Shown piece by piece: positions 24,792-33,209 of a stretch of 64,000 nucleotides of DNA. The position numbers were made by a program, and so were the translations under genes. Positions within the stretch are counted from its first letter, which is position 1, and each line of letters opens with the position of its first letter. Origin of the DNA: Micromonospora rubida (GTDB taxonomy: Bacteria; Actinomycetota; Actinomycetes; Mycobacteriales; Micromonosporaceae). The notes beneath the pieces were generated by a model. It had not been told where the DNA came from. It did not search any database and worked only from the letters and a program-made list of their open reading frames with translations. The stretch lies in contig NZ_JAAALO010000010.1 in the NCBI RefSeq assembly GCF_009908295.1, positions 186,001-250,000 of the forward strand. The letters run 5' to 3'.

Positions 24792-27485
24792 TCAGCGCAG
24801 GGCGAGCTTGCTGGCCAGGGCCGAGCCGTTCGACTCGAACGCGGTCAGCAGGGCCGTGGGCCGGCCCGAGGCGACCGGGACCACGACGGTCACCGGGCGG
24901 CCGGCGGTCAGCTTGACCGTCTTGTCACCGATGGCGGTGGTGCCGTTCCAGGCGTACAGGTACGCCGTGCCGGCCCGGTCGGCCCGCAGGGTGACGAGCA
25001 CCCCGCCGGCCACCCGGCGCTGGTCGGTCAGCCGCAGTGCCTTCTCGGGCAGCTTGGCCACGGCGGCCGGGGCCACCCCGTCCACCGCCGACTGGGCGAT
25101 GGTCTGCGGGCTGTGCACGCTGCGGGCGGAGGTGTCCGGGAACACCGGGGTGCTGGGCTGCTGCTGCGCCGGGGTGTAACCGGGCAGGGGGGCCAGGCCG
25201 TAGCGGTACGGGTCGGCCCGGACGCCGTTGAAGGTGGACCAGCCCAGCCGGGACTGGGAGCTGAGGTCCTGGGTGTCCGAGTCGTAGACCAGCACGTTGA
25301 AGCCCATCCGGGCTGGGTCCACCGCGTCGGGCAGCACCGCGAACGGGATGCTCGCCTCGATGGTGTAGCCCGTGTACGGGCTGGTGACCTTGCTGACCAC
25401 GGTCATCCCCGGCGCGGTGGTGGCGCCTGGTCCCTGCCGGTTGTCGGCGTCGCGCTGCCAGCACGGCGGGTTGCCGTTGGCCGGGTCGTCGGTGATCGGG
25501 AAGATGCCGGCCTTGAACACGGTGGAGGTGTCCGCCGAGTTCCCCTTCGGGTCGACGATGATCTCCACGCTGTCGGTGCGGCGCTGCCGCTTGCAGTCCT
25601 CCGGGACGACCTTTGTGCCGAGCACGTCGTCGGTGACCTGCACGTACACCTTCAGCGCGTCGGCGGTCCAGGCGATACGGCCCTTCGCCGAGGCGTCCTG
25701 CGGGGTAGTGGCCTGACCCTCCCAGATGCGGGAGAGGTCCAGCTCGGCGCCGGGGTACTCGCCGGGCGAGGCCACGCCGTCGACGGCGTGGTCGGGACCG
25801 GCCTGCGGCACCTCGGTGGTCGGCACGATCTCCAGTGCGCCGGTCTCCACGGTGCTGCCGGCGGCGCTGGTGGTGGTGATGGTGATGCCGTAGTCGCCGC
25901 CCGTGCCGCCCTCGTTGGCGGTCGGCAGGCTGGCGTCGGCGGCGACGGTGAAGGTGACCGCCCCGGTCGCGCCGGGGGCCAGGTCGGTGTAGCTCTTCGT
26001 CGTGGCGTCGGCGGCGAAGCCGGCGGGCAGGCCGAGGGTGACGGTGCCGCTCTGGGCGGCCTCGCCGTGGTTGCGCAGGTCGACCCGGACCGACCGGCTC
26101 TGGCCGGAGCCGACGGTGAGCACCGGCTTGATCAGGGTGTCGAGCTGCGGGTACCCGCCCTCGCCGGCCCACTGCCGGAACACGCCGACCTCCTCCAGCG
26201 GCTCCAGGGTGCCGCGCACGTCGGCGACGACCCGGACGGCCCGGTCGGTGCGGCCGACGCCCTGGCGGGTGGTCAGGGTCGCGCCGATGAGCTGCTGCTG
26301 ATTGGTGTCACTGTTCGCCGGCACGGTGACGGTGAACGTCCTGGTCCGCTCCTTGCCGGCCGGTACGGCGCTGTTCAGCGTCCCGGAGCCCTTGGCGGTC
26401 CAGCCCTGCGGCAGCCGCAGGTCGATCCGCGGCGCGGCCAGTGCCCGGTCCCGGGGCGCTCGCACGTGCGCGGTGACCTTGACGGTCTCGCCGGGGGCGA
26501 GGTCGAACCGGTCGGTGGTGAGGTACAGCTCGGAGCCCTTGGGCAGGCCGCCGGCCGCGTTCGGCAGCACGGAGCCGCGGAGGATCGCCTCGGGGGAGGT
26601 GTCCGCCGGGTCGTACGGGACGCGGCTGTCGACCAGGGTGTAGAAGTCGCAGCGGATCTTGGCCGGGTCGGTGGAGGCGTCGGCGCTGTTGGCCCAGCCC
26701 TGGGTGACGTACTCCCGGCGGGCGTCGACCTCGATCGCGGCCCAGGTCTTGCCGGTGCTGCTCGGGGTGCCCTCCCAGACGCCGAAGACCTGGTCGGTCG
26801 GCACGGTGGGGACGAAGCTGGTGGCGCACTGCGGCCCGGCGGCCGAGGTTCCGGTGCCTCCGGAGCGCATGAACTTCGCCGCCCGGAACGGCTTCAGCTT
26901 CTCCTTGCTGATCTGCTCGGGGAACGCGGCCGGGTCGGCGGCGGCCTGGAACGCCTCGGCGGCGAACCGAGCGGCCTGCTGGTGGTTGCCGTGGTTGCCC
27001 GGGGTCGGCGACGGGTTCATCGTCATGATGATCTCGGGCCGGGTCTGCCGGATCACCCGGACGATCTGCGCCAGGGTGTCGTCGTGCCCCCAGATCTGCT
27101 CGGACAGCGGGGCGGAGGCGGTGTACCAGAAGTCGACGCGGTCGAGGTTGTAGAGGTTCTTCACGCCGGCCTTGCCGATCGCGGTGCGCTCCTCGCGCTC
27201 CCGGATGATGCCGAGCGGCGGGCCCTCCTCGAGGCCGACGGCGTTGCCGCCGCCCTCGCCCCGGGTGATGGTGACGACGCCGGCCTTGGCGCCGTAGCGC
27301 TCCTTCCACTGGCCGAGGGTGGCGAGGCTGCCCGCCTCGTCGTCGGGGTGGGCGCTGACGAAGAGGACGTCCAGGTCGACGGCGTCGGTGGCGGCGCCGC
27401 CGGCGGGGGAGGCGAGAGCGGCGGTGGGCACCCCGGACAGGGCCAGGGCGAGCGCCGTGGGTAGCAGGAACGCCTTGATTCGCAT
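24792..27485 (-). CDS. Secreted PIG-L family N-deacetylase with accessory domains
   Basis: The 897-residue protein has a signal peptide (1 to about 26, 'LALALSGVPTAALAS') and a PIG-L/LmbE domain (about 38-300) with the zinc motif 'SAHPDDE' (H46, D48, D49) and 'NHGNHQQAA'. Next come two NEW3/CARDB-type beta domains ('FDLAPGETVKVTAHVRAP', 'VDLRNHGEAAQSGTVTL') and a CBM9-like/sugar-binding segment at about 640-830 ('VDGVASPGEYPGAELDLSRIWEG', 'VYVQVTDDVLG', 'YTIEASIPFAVL'), ending in a small beta domain. PIG-L enzymes remove N-acetyl groups from GlcNAc-type compounds. GGAAGGA precedes the ATG. It is divergent from the ROK repressor, suggesting shared control with the transport cluster. Confidence 0.88.
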   Translation of the reverse strand: MRIKAFLLPTALALALSGVPTAALASPAGGAATDAVDLDVLFVSAHPDDEAGSLATLGQWKERYGAKAGVVTITRGEGGGNAVGLEEGPPLGIIREREERTAIGKAGVKNLYNLDRVDFWYTASAPLSEQIWGHDDTLAQIVRVIRQTRPEIIMTMNPSPTPGNHGNHQQAARFAAEAFQAAADPAAFPEQISKEKLKPFRAAKFMRSGGTGTSAAGPQCATSFVPTVPTDQVFGVWEGTPSSTGKTWAAIEVDARREYVTQGWANSADASTDPAKIRCDFYTLVDSRVPYDPADTSPEAILRGSVLPNAAGGLPKGSELYLTTDRFDLAPGETVKVTAHVRAPRDRALAAPRIDLRLPQGWTAKGSGTLNSAVPAGKERTRTFTVTVPANSDTNQQQLIGATLTTRQGVGRTDRAVRVVADVRGTLEPLEEVGVFRQWAGEGGYPQLDTLIKPVLTVGSGQSRSVRVDLRNHGEAAQSGTVTLGLPAGFAADATTKSYTDLAPGATGAVTFTVAADASLPTANEGGTGGDYGITITTTSAAGSTVETGALEIVPTTEVPQAGPDHAVDGVASPGEYPGAELDLSRIWEGQATTPQDASAKGRIAWTADALKVYVQVTDDVLGTKVVPEDCKRQRRTDSVEIIVDPKGNSADTSTVFKAGIFPITDDPANGNPPCWQRDADNRQGPGATTAPGMTVVSKVTSPYTGYTIEASIPFAVLPDAVDPARMGFNVLVYDSDTQDLSSQSRLGWSTFNGVRADPYRYGLAPLPGYTPAQQQPSTPVFPDTSARSVHSPQTIAQSAVDGVAPAAVAKLPEKALRLTDQRRVAGGVLVTLRADRAGTAYLYAWNGTTAIGDKTVKLTAGRPVTVVVPVASGRPTALLTAFESNGSALASKLALR

Positions 27486-27667
27486 GCAGATCCTTCCGGA
27501 ACCACGATGTCCGGGCACGAGCACCGTCGTCGGACATGGAGCGTCGACGCGGGAGTCGTGATCGGACGGCGAGTGGGGGACGGGCCGGTGGGCGCCGACG
27601 GGCGCATGGTCACCGGGTACAGCAGCGGCACGGTGGTCCGTACACACTGGAAGGCCTTCGCCCGGTG

Positions 27668-27697
27668 ACGCTAAGGACCGGCGCGGCGGCCAGTCAA
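27668..27697 (-). promoter_or_regulatory. Promoter of the PIG-L deacetylase gene
   Basis: Reading leftward, TTGACT (27697-27692) and TAGCGT (27673-27668) are separated by 18 bases, a good match to vegetative actinobacterial promoters. It would give a leader of about 180 bases. The poly-pyrimidine inverted repeat at 27711-27737 lies just upstream. Confidence 0.55.
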
Positions 27698-27710
27698 TGC
27701 TTTGCAAGGT

Positions 27711-27737
27711 CTTTCTTTCTTTTCGGAAGAAAGAAAG
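27711..27737. promoter_or_regulatory. 11-bp perfect inverted repeat in the deacetylase/ROK divergent region
   Basis: CTTTCTTTCTT (27711-27721) and AAGAAAGAAAG (27727-27737) form a perfect inverted repeat around TTCGG. Such an AT-rich palindrome stands out in this genome and lies between the two divergent promoters in the 411-bp gap (27486-27896). It is a candidate operator for the adjacent ROK repressor; this is inference from position. Confidence 0.6.
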
Positions 27738-27861
27738 TGCGCCCGGATTGCCCATATCGGTGCCCAGGTGGCCGCATGCGCCCAACCCGGCTGCGGTGCC
27801 AAAGAGGGACCTTTCCCCTGTTCGCGGAGGGGTTCGCCAAGGCCCGAGACGGTTTCGTTAC

Positions 27862-27890
27862 TTGACTCTATAGTTCGTTCGCCGTAGGAA
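27862..27890 (+). promoter_or_regulatory. Promoter of the ROK repressor gene
   Basis: TTGACT (27862-27867) and TAGGAA (27885-27890) with 17-base spacing would start transcription at about the GTG codon (27897). An alternative -10, TATAGT, lies at 27869-27874. AGGAAGG also sits where a ribosome-binding site would be for a longer transcript. Confidence 0.45.
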
Positions 27891-27896
27891 GGAAGT

Positions 27897-29060
27897 GTGA
27901 CTGACGTGGTGACGCCACCAACGAGCCCGGTGAGCCGGGAGCGGTCGAAGGAGATCAAGCGGTTGTCCGTGATCTCCACCGCCCGCCAGGTTCGGCTGCT
28001 CTCGCGGGCCGAGCTGACCGAGCTCACCGGCCTGAGCCCCGCCACGCTCACCCCGCTCGTGCGCGAGCTGATCGCCGAGGGGTACCTCATCGAGCGGGGG
28101 CCCGGGGCGTCCCGCTCCGGCCGCCCCCGGGCGATGCTGGAGTTCAACCCGCGCGCCGAACTGGTCGCCGCCGTCTCCCTGGAGCCGTCCCGGATCAGCT
28201 GCGAGATCGCCGACAGCGACGGCACCGTGGTCGCCCACCGGGCCGTCCGACTCGCCGGCGACATCATCGACACGATCTGCCGCTCGGTGCCCGAGCTGGC
28301 CGGCGACGGCCTGCCGGCGCTGCGCGGGGTGGCCATCGCCGCGCCCGGCGTCTCCTCCGGCGGCGCGGTCCGGCTGGCTCCCTCGGTCGGCCTCGTCGAG
28401 GGCCGGCCGATAGGGGAGTCGGTGCAGCGGCACCTCGGGGTGCCGGTGGTGGTGGACAACGACGTCAACCTGATGGCGGCCGGCGAGCACGCGGCCGGTG
28501 CCGGCAGCGACGTCGCCGACCTGCTGCTGCTGCACGTCGCCGACGGCATCGGCGCCGGCCTGGTGCTCGACGGCCAGGTCCGCCGGGGCGCGGGTGGGGC
28601 CGCCGGCGAGGTCGGTTTTCTGCCGCTCGACCCGGCCGACCGGGGCCACGACGGGATCGGCCCGTTCGAGGCCCGCTGGTCGGAGAACGCCATCGCCGAG
28701 CGGGTGGTGGCGCTGGCCCCCGGGCGCCGGCCGGACGCGCCGGTGGCCGCCCTGGTCGCGCTGGCCCGCGCCGACGAGCGGGCCGCCGCGTACCTGGACG
28801 AGGTGCTGACCGCCTGGTCCCGGCTGATCGTCTCCTGCGTCTGCGTCATCGACCCCGGTCGGGTGCTGCTCAGCGGGGCCGCCGCCCAGCTCGACGACCG
28901 GGCCGTCGACCGGCTCCAGTCGTTGGTCGACACCGCCGCGCCGAGCGTCACCGAGGTCCGCCGCGCGGTGCTCGGCGACCGGGCCGTGCTGCACGGCGCG
29001 GTCAGCTACGCGCTCTCCGCCGCCGCGGCCGGCCTGCCGATCCTGCTCTCCAGCCCCTGA
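27897..29060 (+). CDS. ROK-family transcriptional repressor
   Basis: Encodes 387 residues: an N-terminal winged helix-turn-helix (about 15-80, 'RQVRLLSRAELTELTGLSPATLTPLVRELIAEGYLIERG') and a ROK domain (about 85-380) with 'VAIAAPGVSSGG', 'VVVDNDVNLMAAGEHA' and 'ADGIGAGLVLDGQVRRGAGGAAGEVGF'. The Cys-rich zinc motif usual in ROK proteins (CxCGxxGC) is absent after 'GEVGF'. ROK repressors respond to sugars or sugar phosphates. The first gene rightward from the divergent region, it probably controls both the PIG-L gene and the ABC transporter cluster that follows. Confidence 0.88.
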   Translation: MTDVVTPPTSPVSRERSKEIKRLSVISTARQVRLLSRAELTELTGLSPATLTPLVRELIAEGYLIERGPGASRSGRPRAMLEFNPRAELVAAVSLEPSRISCEIADSDGTVVAHRAVRLAGDIIDTICRSVPELAGDGLPALRGVAIAAPGVSSGGAVRLAPSVGLVEGRPIGESVQRHLGVPVVVDNDVNLMAAGEHAAGAGSDVADLLLLHVADGIGAGLVLDGQVRRGAGGAAGEVGFLPLDPADRGHDGIGPFEARWSENAIAERVVALAPGRRPDAPVAALVALARADERAAAYLDEVLTAWSRLIVSCVCVIDPGRVLLSGAAAQLDDRAVDRLQSLVDTAAPSVTEVRRAVLGDRAVLHGAVSYALSAAAAGLPILLSSP

Positions 29061-29085
29061 CCCACGAGAGCCCCTGACCCACGAG
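29052..29085. repeat. 17-bp tandem duplication across the ROK stop codon
   Basis: AGCCCCTGACCCACGAG occurs twice back to back (29052-29068, 29069-29085). The first copy contains the stop codon, so the duplication did not change the protein. Confidence 0.9.
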
Positions 29086-29114
29086 TTTCCCCTTATTCCC
29101 CTCGGAGGTACCCC

Positions 29115-30176
29115 ATGAGACGTCGTCTTCTCCTCGTCGGTGCGCTCGCCACCGTCCTCGTCGCCGGCACCGCCTGTGGCGGCGGCGGTGACGACGACGC
29201 GGCCGGCGGCGCGTCCGGCGGCGCGAGCGCCGAGAAGCTCACCATCTACACGGCCCGCGACAAGAAGGTCTCGACCTTCGTGGTGGACCAGTTCACCGCG
29301 AAGTACCCCGAGTACAAGGGCAAGGTCGAGATCCTCAACCTGGGCGCGCAGGAGATCCTGGAGCGGGTCCGGGCGGAGAAGGCCAACCCGCAGGCCGACG
29401 TCTGGTGGGGCGGCACCCAGCAGGGGCTCTCCGCCGGCGCGTCCGAGGACCTGCTGACCGGCTGGCAGCCGGCGTTCGCCAGCAAGATGGACGCCAAGTA
29501 CAAGGACGCCGAGGGCCGCTGGTTCGGGGAGATCCTGCTGCCCGAGGTCATCATGTACAACAACAAGGCGCTCACCCCGGAGCAGGCCCCGAAGGACTGG
29601 GACGACCTGCTGAAGCCGGAGTGGAAGGACAAGATCATCATTCGGGACGTGGCCGCGTCCGGCACCATGCGGTCGATCTACTCGGCGATGATCATGCGGC
29701 AGTCCCCGGACGGCAGCAACCCGCAGCCCGGCTACGACTGGCTGAAGAAGCTCGACGCCAACACCGGCTCGTACGCGGCCAACCCGGCCGACCTGTACCT
29801 GAAGCTCTCCCGCCAGCAGGGCACGCTCAGCGCCTGGAACCTCCAGGACGTCCTGCTCCAGGCCAACCAGTCGAACATGCCGTTCGGCTACGTGATGCCG
29901 GCCTCCGGCGCCCCGGTGCTGGTCGACGGCATCGCCGCGGTCAAGGGCGGCAACACCACCGGCGCGCAGAAGTTCATGGAGTTCCTCTTCGACGACAAGC
30001 TCCGCGCCAACCTGGCCAAGGACTACTTCCAGATCCCGGCCGTGGAGATCGCCGAGAAGCCGGAGTGGCTGGCCCAGCTCAACCTCAAGCCGCTGGACGT
30101 CAACTGGGACGTGATCGGCAAGAACGAGACCGAGTGGATCAACCACTGGAACAGCCAGATCAAGAACAAGGGCTGA
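29115..30176 (+). CDS. ABC transporter solute-binding lipoprotein (iron/aminoethylphosphonate-type)
   Basis: The 353-residue protein has a lipoprotein signal 'LVAGTAC' (Cys21), an Asp/Gly linker, then a class II binding protein: 'LTIYTARDKKVSTFVVDQFTAKYPEYKGKVEILNLGAQEILERVRAEKANPQADVWWGG'. That pattern is shared with ferric-ion, thiamine and 2-aminoethylphosphonate binding proteins. The tyrosine pair used by iron-binding members is not evident in the usual 'YY' form, so the ligand may not be iron. GGAGG precedes the ATG. It is the first structural gene of the transporter cluster. Confidence 0.88.
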   Translation: MRRRLLLVGALATVLVAGTACGGGGDDDAAGGASGGASAEKLTIYTARDKKVSTFVVDQFTAKYPEYKGKVEILNLGAQEILERVRAEKANPQADVWWGGTQQGLSAGASEDLLTGWQPAFASKMDAKYKDAEGRWFGEILLPEVIMYNNKALTPEQAPKDWDDLLKPEWKDKIIIRDVAASGTMRSIYSAMIMRQSPDGSNPQPGYDWLKKLDANTGSYAANPADLYLKLSRQQGTLSAWNLQDVLLQANQSNMPFGYVMPASGAPVLVDGIAAVKGGNTTGAQKFMEFLFDDKLRANLAKDYFQIPAVEIAEKPEWLAQLNLKPLDVNWDVIGKNETEWINHWNSQIKNKG

Positions 30177-30184
30177 CCAGCGCG

Positions 30185-30220
30185 GGCGCCGGTGGCGGGA
30201 AGGTTCCCGCCCCCGGCGCC
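30185..30220 (+). terminator. Intercistronic hairpin after the binding-protein gene
   Basis: A 17-bp stem with one mismatch (GGCGCCGG-T-GGCGGGAA against its complement) and a 2-base apex starts 8 bp after the stop. Hairpins here often protect the binding-protein mRNA and reduce read-through to ATPase and permease genes. Confidence 0.65.
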
Positions 30221-30345
30221 GCCCGCTCGCGGGGCACCCGGACGGGAGCCCTTCCCCGCCGGGGGCGTCACGTGCCCGCCCCCCGGGCACCCGTCACCCG
30301 TCACCCGACCGGCCCCGATCCGGTACCGCAGAAGGAGAAGACATC

Positions 30346-31419
30346 ATGATCGATGTCACGCTGGAGTCGGTGAGCAAGCGCTTCGCGCGCGGCGGCGACA
30401 CCGCAGCCGTGGACGACGTCGACATCACCATCGCCGCCGGGGAGTTCTTCACCCTGCTCGGCCCGAGCGGCTGCGGCAAGACCACCACCCTGCGCATGGT
30501 GGCCGGGTTCTACTTCCCCACCTCGGGCCGGATCCGGTTCGGCACGGAGGACGTCACCCGGCGCCCGCCGAACAAGCGCGACACCGGCATGGTGTTCCAG
30601 AACTACGCGCTCTTCCCGCACATGAGCGTCGCGCAGAACGTCGCGTACGGGCTGAAGATCCGCAAGGTCAACCGGGCCGAGTCGAGGCGGCGGGTCGAGG
30701 AGGCGCTCGGCCAGGTGCACCTCGCCGGGTACGGCGACCGACGCATCGACGAGCTGTCCGGCGGCCAGCAGCAGCGGGTGGCGCTGGCCCGCGCACTGGT
30801 CATCCGGCCGAAGACCCTGCTGCTGGACGAGCCGCTGTCCAACCTCGACGCCAAGCTGCGCGAGGAGACCCGGACGGAGATCCGCCGGATCCAGAAGGAA
30901 GCCGGCACCACCGGCATCTACGTCACCCACGACCAGGCCGAGGCGATGGCCATGTCGGACCGGATCGCGGTCATGCAGTCCGGCCGGGTGCAGCAGATCG
31001 GCGCCCCGCAGGAGATCTACCACCGCCCGGCCACCAGCTTCGTGGCCCGGTTCATCGGCCGCAGCAACGTGCTCACCCTGCCGGTGCTCGCCGCCACCCG
31101 GGAGACCGTCACGGTGGGGCTGCCCGGCGGCGGCGAGATCGTCGTCCCCGGGCCCGCCGACCACGGCCTGAGCCAGGGGGAGACCGCCCTGGTGTCCGTG
31201 CGCCCCGAGCACATCGGCCTCACCTCGACCACCGACCCGGGGGCGCTGCCCGGCCGGGTCGTCGACCTGGAGTTCACCGGCATGGCCACCAACCTGGTCG
31301 TCGACACCGCCGGTGAACAGGTGCAGGTGGCCGCCGTCGAGGTGCCCGCCGGGATCGCCGTCGGCGACCAGGTCGGGCTGCGGCTCAACCGTGAGCGGAT
31401 GTGGGTGGTGCGCCCGTGA
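30346..31419 (+). CDS. ABC transporter ATP-binding protein
   Basis: The 357-residue protein has Walker A 'LLGPSGCGKTT', Q-loop 'MVFQNYALFPHM', signature 'LSGGQQQRVALARAL', Walker B 'TLLLDEPLSNLD', and H-loop 'YVTHDQAEAM', followed by a C-terminal TOBE domain (about 240-357, 'VSVRPEHIGL', 'GRVVDLEFTGMATNLVV'). This is the PotA/FbpC type of importer ATPase. The ATG follows a GAAGGAG ribosome-binding site. Its stop overlaps the GTG of the permease gene by four bases (GTGA). Confidence 0.95.
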   Translation: MIDVTLESVSKRFARGGDTAAVDDVDITIAAGEFFTLLGPSGCGKTTTLRMVAGFYFPTSGRIRFGTEDVTRRPPNKRDTGMVFQNYALFPHMSVAQNVAYGLKIRKVNRAESRRRVEEALGQVHLAGYGDRRIDELSGGQQQRVALARALVIRPKTLLLDEPLSNLDAKLREETRTEIRRIQKEAGTTGIYVTHDQAEAMAMSDRIAVMQSGRVQQIGAPQEIYHRPATSFVARFIGRSNVLTLPVLAATRETVTVGLPGGGEIVVPGPADHGLSQGETALVSVRPEHIGLTSTTDPGALPGRVVDLEFTGMATNLVVDTAGEQVQVAAVEVPAGIAVGDQVGLRLNRERMWVVRP

Positions 31420-33209
31420 GCACCATCCCCGCGACCCCCACCCCGGCCACCGTCGCGCCGGTGACGAAGGACCCGACGCCGCCACCGGGCCCGCGCCGCC
31501 GGCTCGCCGCCCGGTTCGTCGGTGGCACCGGCTCCCGCTGGTTCCCGTACGTGCTGGTGTTCCCGCTCGTGCTGGTCCTGTTCGGGTACGTGGTGCAGCC
31601 CATGTTCGCCACCTTCGCCGAGAGCGTCGGCGTGGACGGGGTGGAGAACTACGGCAGCTTCCTCACCAGCGACGGGGTGGCCCGGTCCTCCCTGTTCACC
31701 TCGCTGATCATCTCCGCGGCCAGCGTGCTGCTCTGCGGGATCGTCGGCGTGGCGATGGCGTTCCTGCTCAAGCGCTTCTCGTTCCCCGGGCGCAAGCTGA
31801 TCGAGGCGATCATCCTGGTGCCGGCGGCCCTGCCGCCGCTGATCGGGGCGATCTCCTTCCAGCTCCTCTACAGCGAGACCGGCATCCTGCCGCGCGGCCT
31901 CCAGCAGCTCTTCGGCACGGAGAACCCGGTGCTGCCGTTCAGCGGCATCGCCGGGGTGCTGGTGGTGCACACGTTCACCATGTACCCGTACTTCTACCTG
32001 TCCGCCTCGGCGGCGCTCGGCGGGATGGACCCGTCGGTGGAGGAGGCGGCGTACAACCTGGGGGCCAGCCGGGTCCGGGTCTGGCGCACGGTGCTGCTGC
32101 CGATGCTCACCCCGGCGCTGGTCTCCGCGTCGCTGCTGGTGTTCATGACCTCGCTGGCGTCGTACACCGCCCCGCTGCTGTTCGGGGTGGACCAGACGAT
32201 GACCATGCAGATCTACATCAACCGCACCAACGGCGACCTGCCGATGGCCTCCACGTACGCCTCCGTGCTCGGCGTCGTCTCGGTGCTGTTCCTGCTCGGC
32301 ATGCGCTGGTACGAGGGGCGGCGCAGCTACCGCTCCCAGTCCAAGGGGGTCGCCGCGCACCGGCGCGAGATCACCAACCCGTTGGGCAAGTGGCTCGCCC
32401 TGGCCGCGTCGCTGCTGGCCACGGCCGTGCTGCTGGCCCCGGTGGCGACCATCGCCCTGGTGGCGTTCTCCGCGGACGGCTCGTGGACCACCGAGGTGAT
32501 CCCGGCGCAGTACACGATGCAGAACTTCGTCACGATCTTCTCCGAGCCCCGGGCGTTCCAGCCGATCTTGAACTCGCTCCAGATGAGCCTGATCGCGACC
32601 GTCGCCTGCGTCGTGGTCGGCGTGCTCATCGCGTACGCGGTGCGCCGGCTGAACTTCCGCGGCCGGGGGCTGCTGGACGTGGCGGTCATGCTGGCCTGGG
32701 CGCTGCCCGGCACGGTGGTGGCGATCAACCTGATCTCGGCGTTCAGCACCGGCAACGCGTTCAGCTTCGGCCAGGTGCTGATCGGCACCTTCTGGATCAT
32801 GCCGCTGGCGTACTTCGTGCGGTTCCTGCCGCTGGTGTTCCGGTCCAGCTCGGCCGCCCTGGCGCAGCTCGACCCGTCGCTGGAGGAGGCCGCCCGCAAC
32901 CTCGGCGCGTCCTGGTGGCGGGCGTTCGGCACGGTCACCCTGCGGCTGATGCTGCCGGGCGTGCTGGCCGGCGCGCTGCTCGCCTTCGTGCACGGCGTCG
33001 GCGAGTTCGTCGCCTCGGTGCTCATCTACACCTCGGAGACCGCACCGATCTCGGTGGAGATCAACAACCGGATGTACTCGTTCGAGGTCGGCACCGCCGC
33101 CGCGTACGGCATGCTCCAGGTGGTTTTGATCTTCGTGGTGATGGTGGTCTCCGGTCGGCTGGAGGGCGGCGGACGATCGACCCGGGAGGCGGCGAAGTGG
33201 ACGGCGTGA
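31416..33209 (+). CDS. ABC transporter permease, fused double-domain (FbpB-like)
   Basis: The 597-residue membrane protein has two six-helix BPD_transp_1 halves, each with an EAA loop: 'EEAAYNLGASRVRVWRTVLLPML' (about residues 208-230) and 'EEAARNLGASWWRAFGTVTLRLM' (about 489-511). Fused permeases of this length are typical of ferric and phosphonate-type importers. A Pro/Thr-rich N-terminus precedes the first helix. The GTG start overlaps the ATPase stop, and the 3' end overlaps the creatininase gene by 13 bases, showing tight coupling. Confidence 0.93.
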   Translation: MSTIPATPTPATVAPVTKDPTPPPGPRRRLAARFVGGTGSRWFPYVLVFPLVLVLFGYVVQPMFATFAESVGVDGVENYGSFLTSDGVARSSLFTSLIISAASVLLCGIVGVAMAFLLKRFSFPGRKLIEAIILVPAALPPLIGAISFQLLYSETGILPRGLQQLFGTENPVLPFSGIAGVLVVHTFTMYPYFYLSASAALGGMDPSVEEAAYNLGASRVRVWRTVLLPMLTPALVSASLLVFMTSLASYTAPLLFGVDQTMTMQIYINRTNGDLPMASTYASVLGVVSVLFLLGMRWYEGRRSYRSQSKGVAAHRREITNPLGKWLALAASLLATAVLLAPVATIALVAFSADGSWTTEVIPAQYTMQNFVTIFSEPRAFQPILNSLQMSLIATVACVVVGVLIAYAVRRLNFRGRGLLDVAVMLAWALPGTVVAINLISAFSTGNAFSFGQVLIGTFWIMPLAYFVRFLPLVFRSSSAALAQLDPSLEEAARNLGASWWRAFGTVTLRLMLPGVLAGALLAFVHGVGEFVASVLIYTSETAPISVEINNRMYSFEVGTAAAYGMLQVVLIFVVMVVSGRLEGGGRSTREAAKWTA

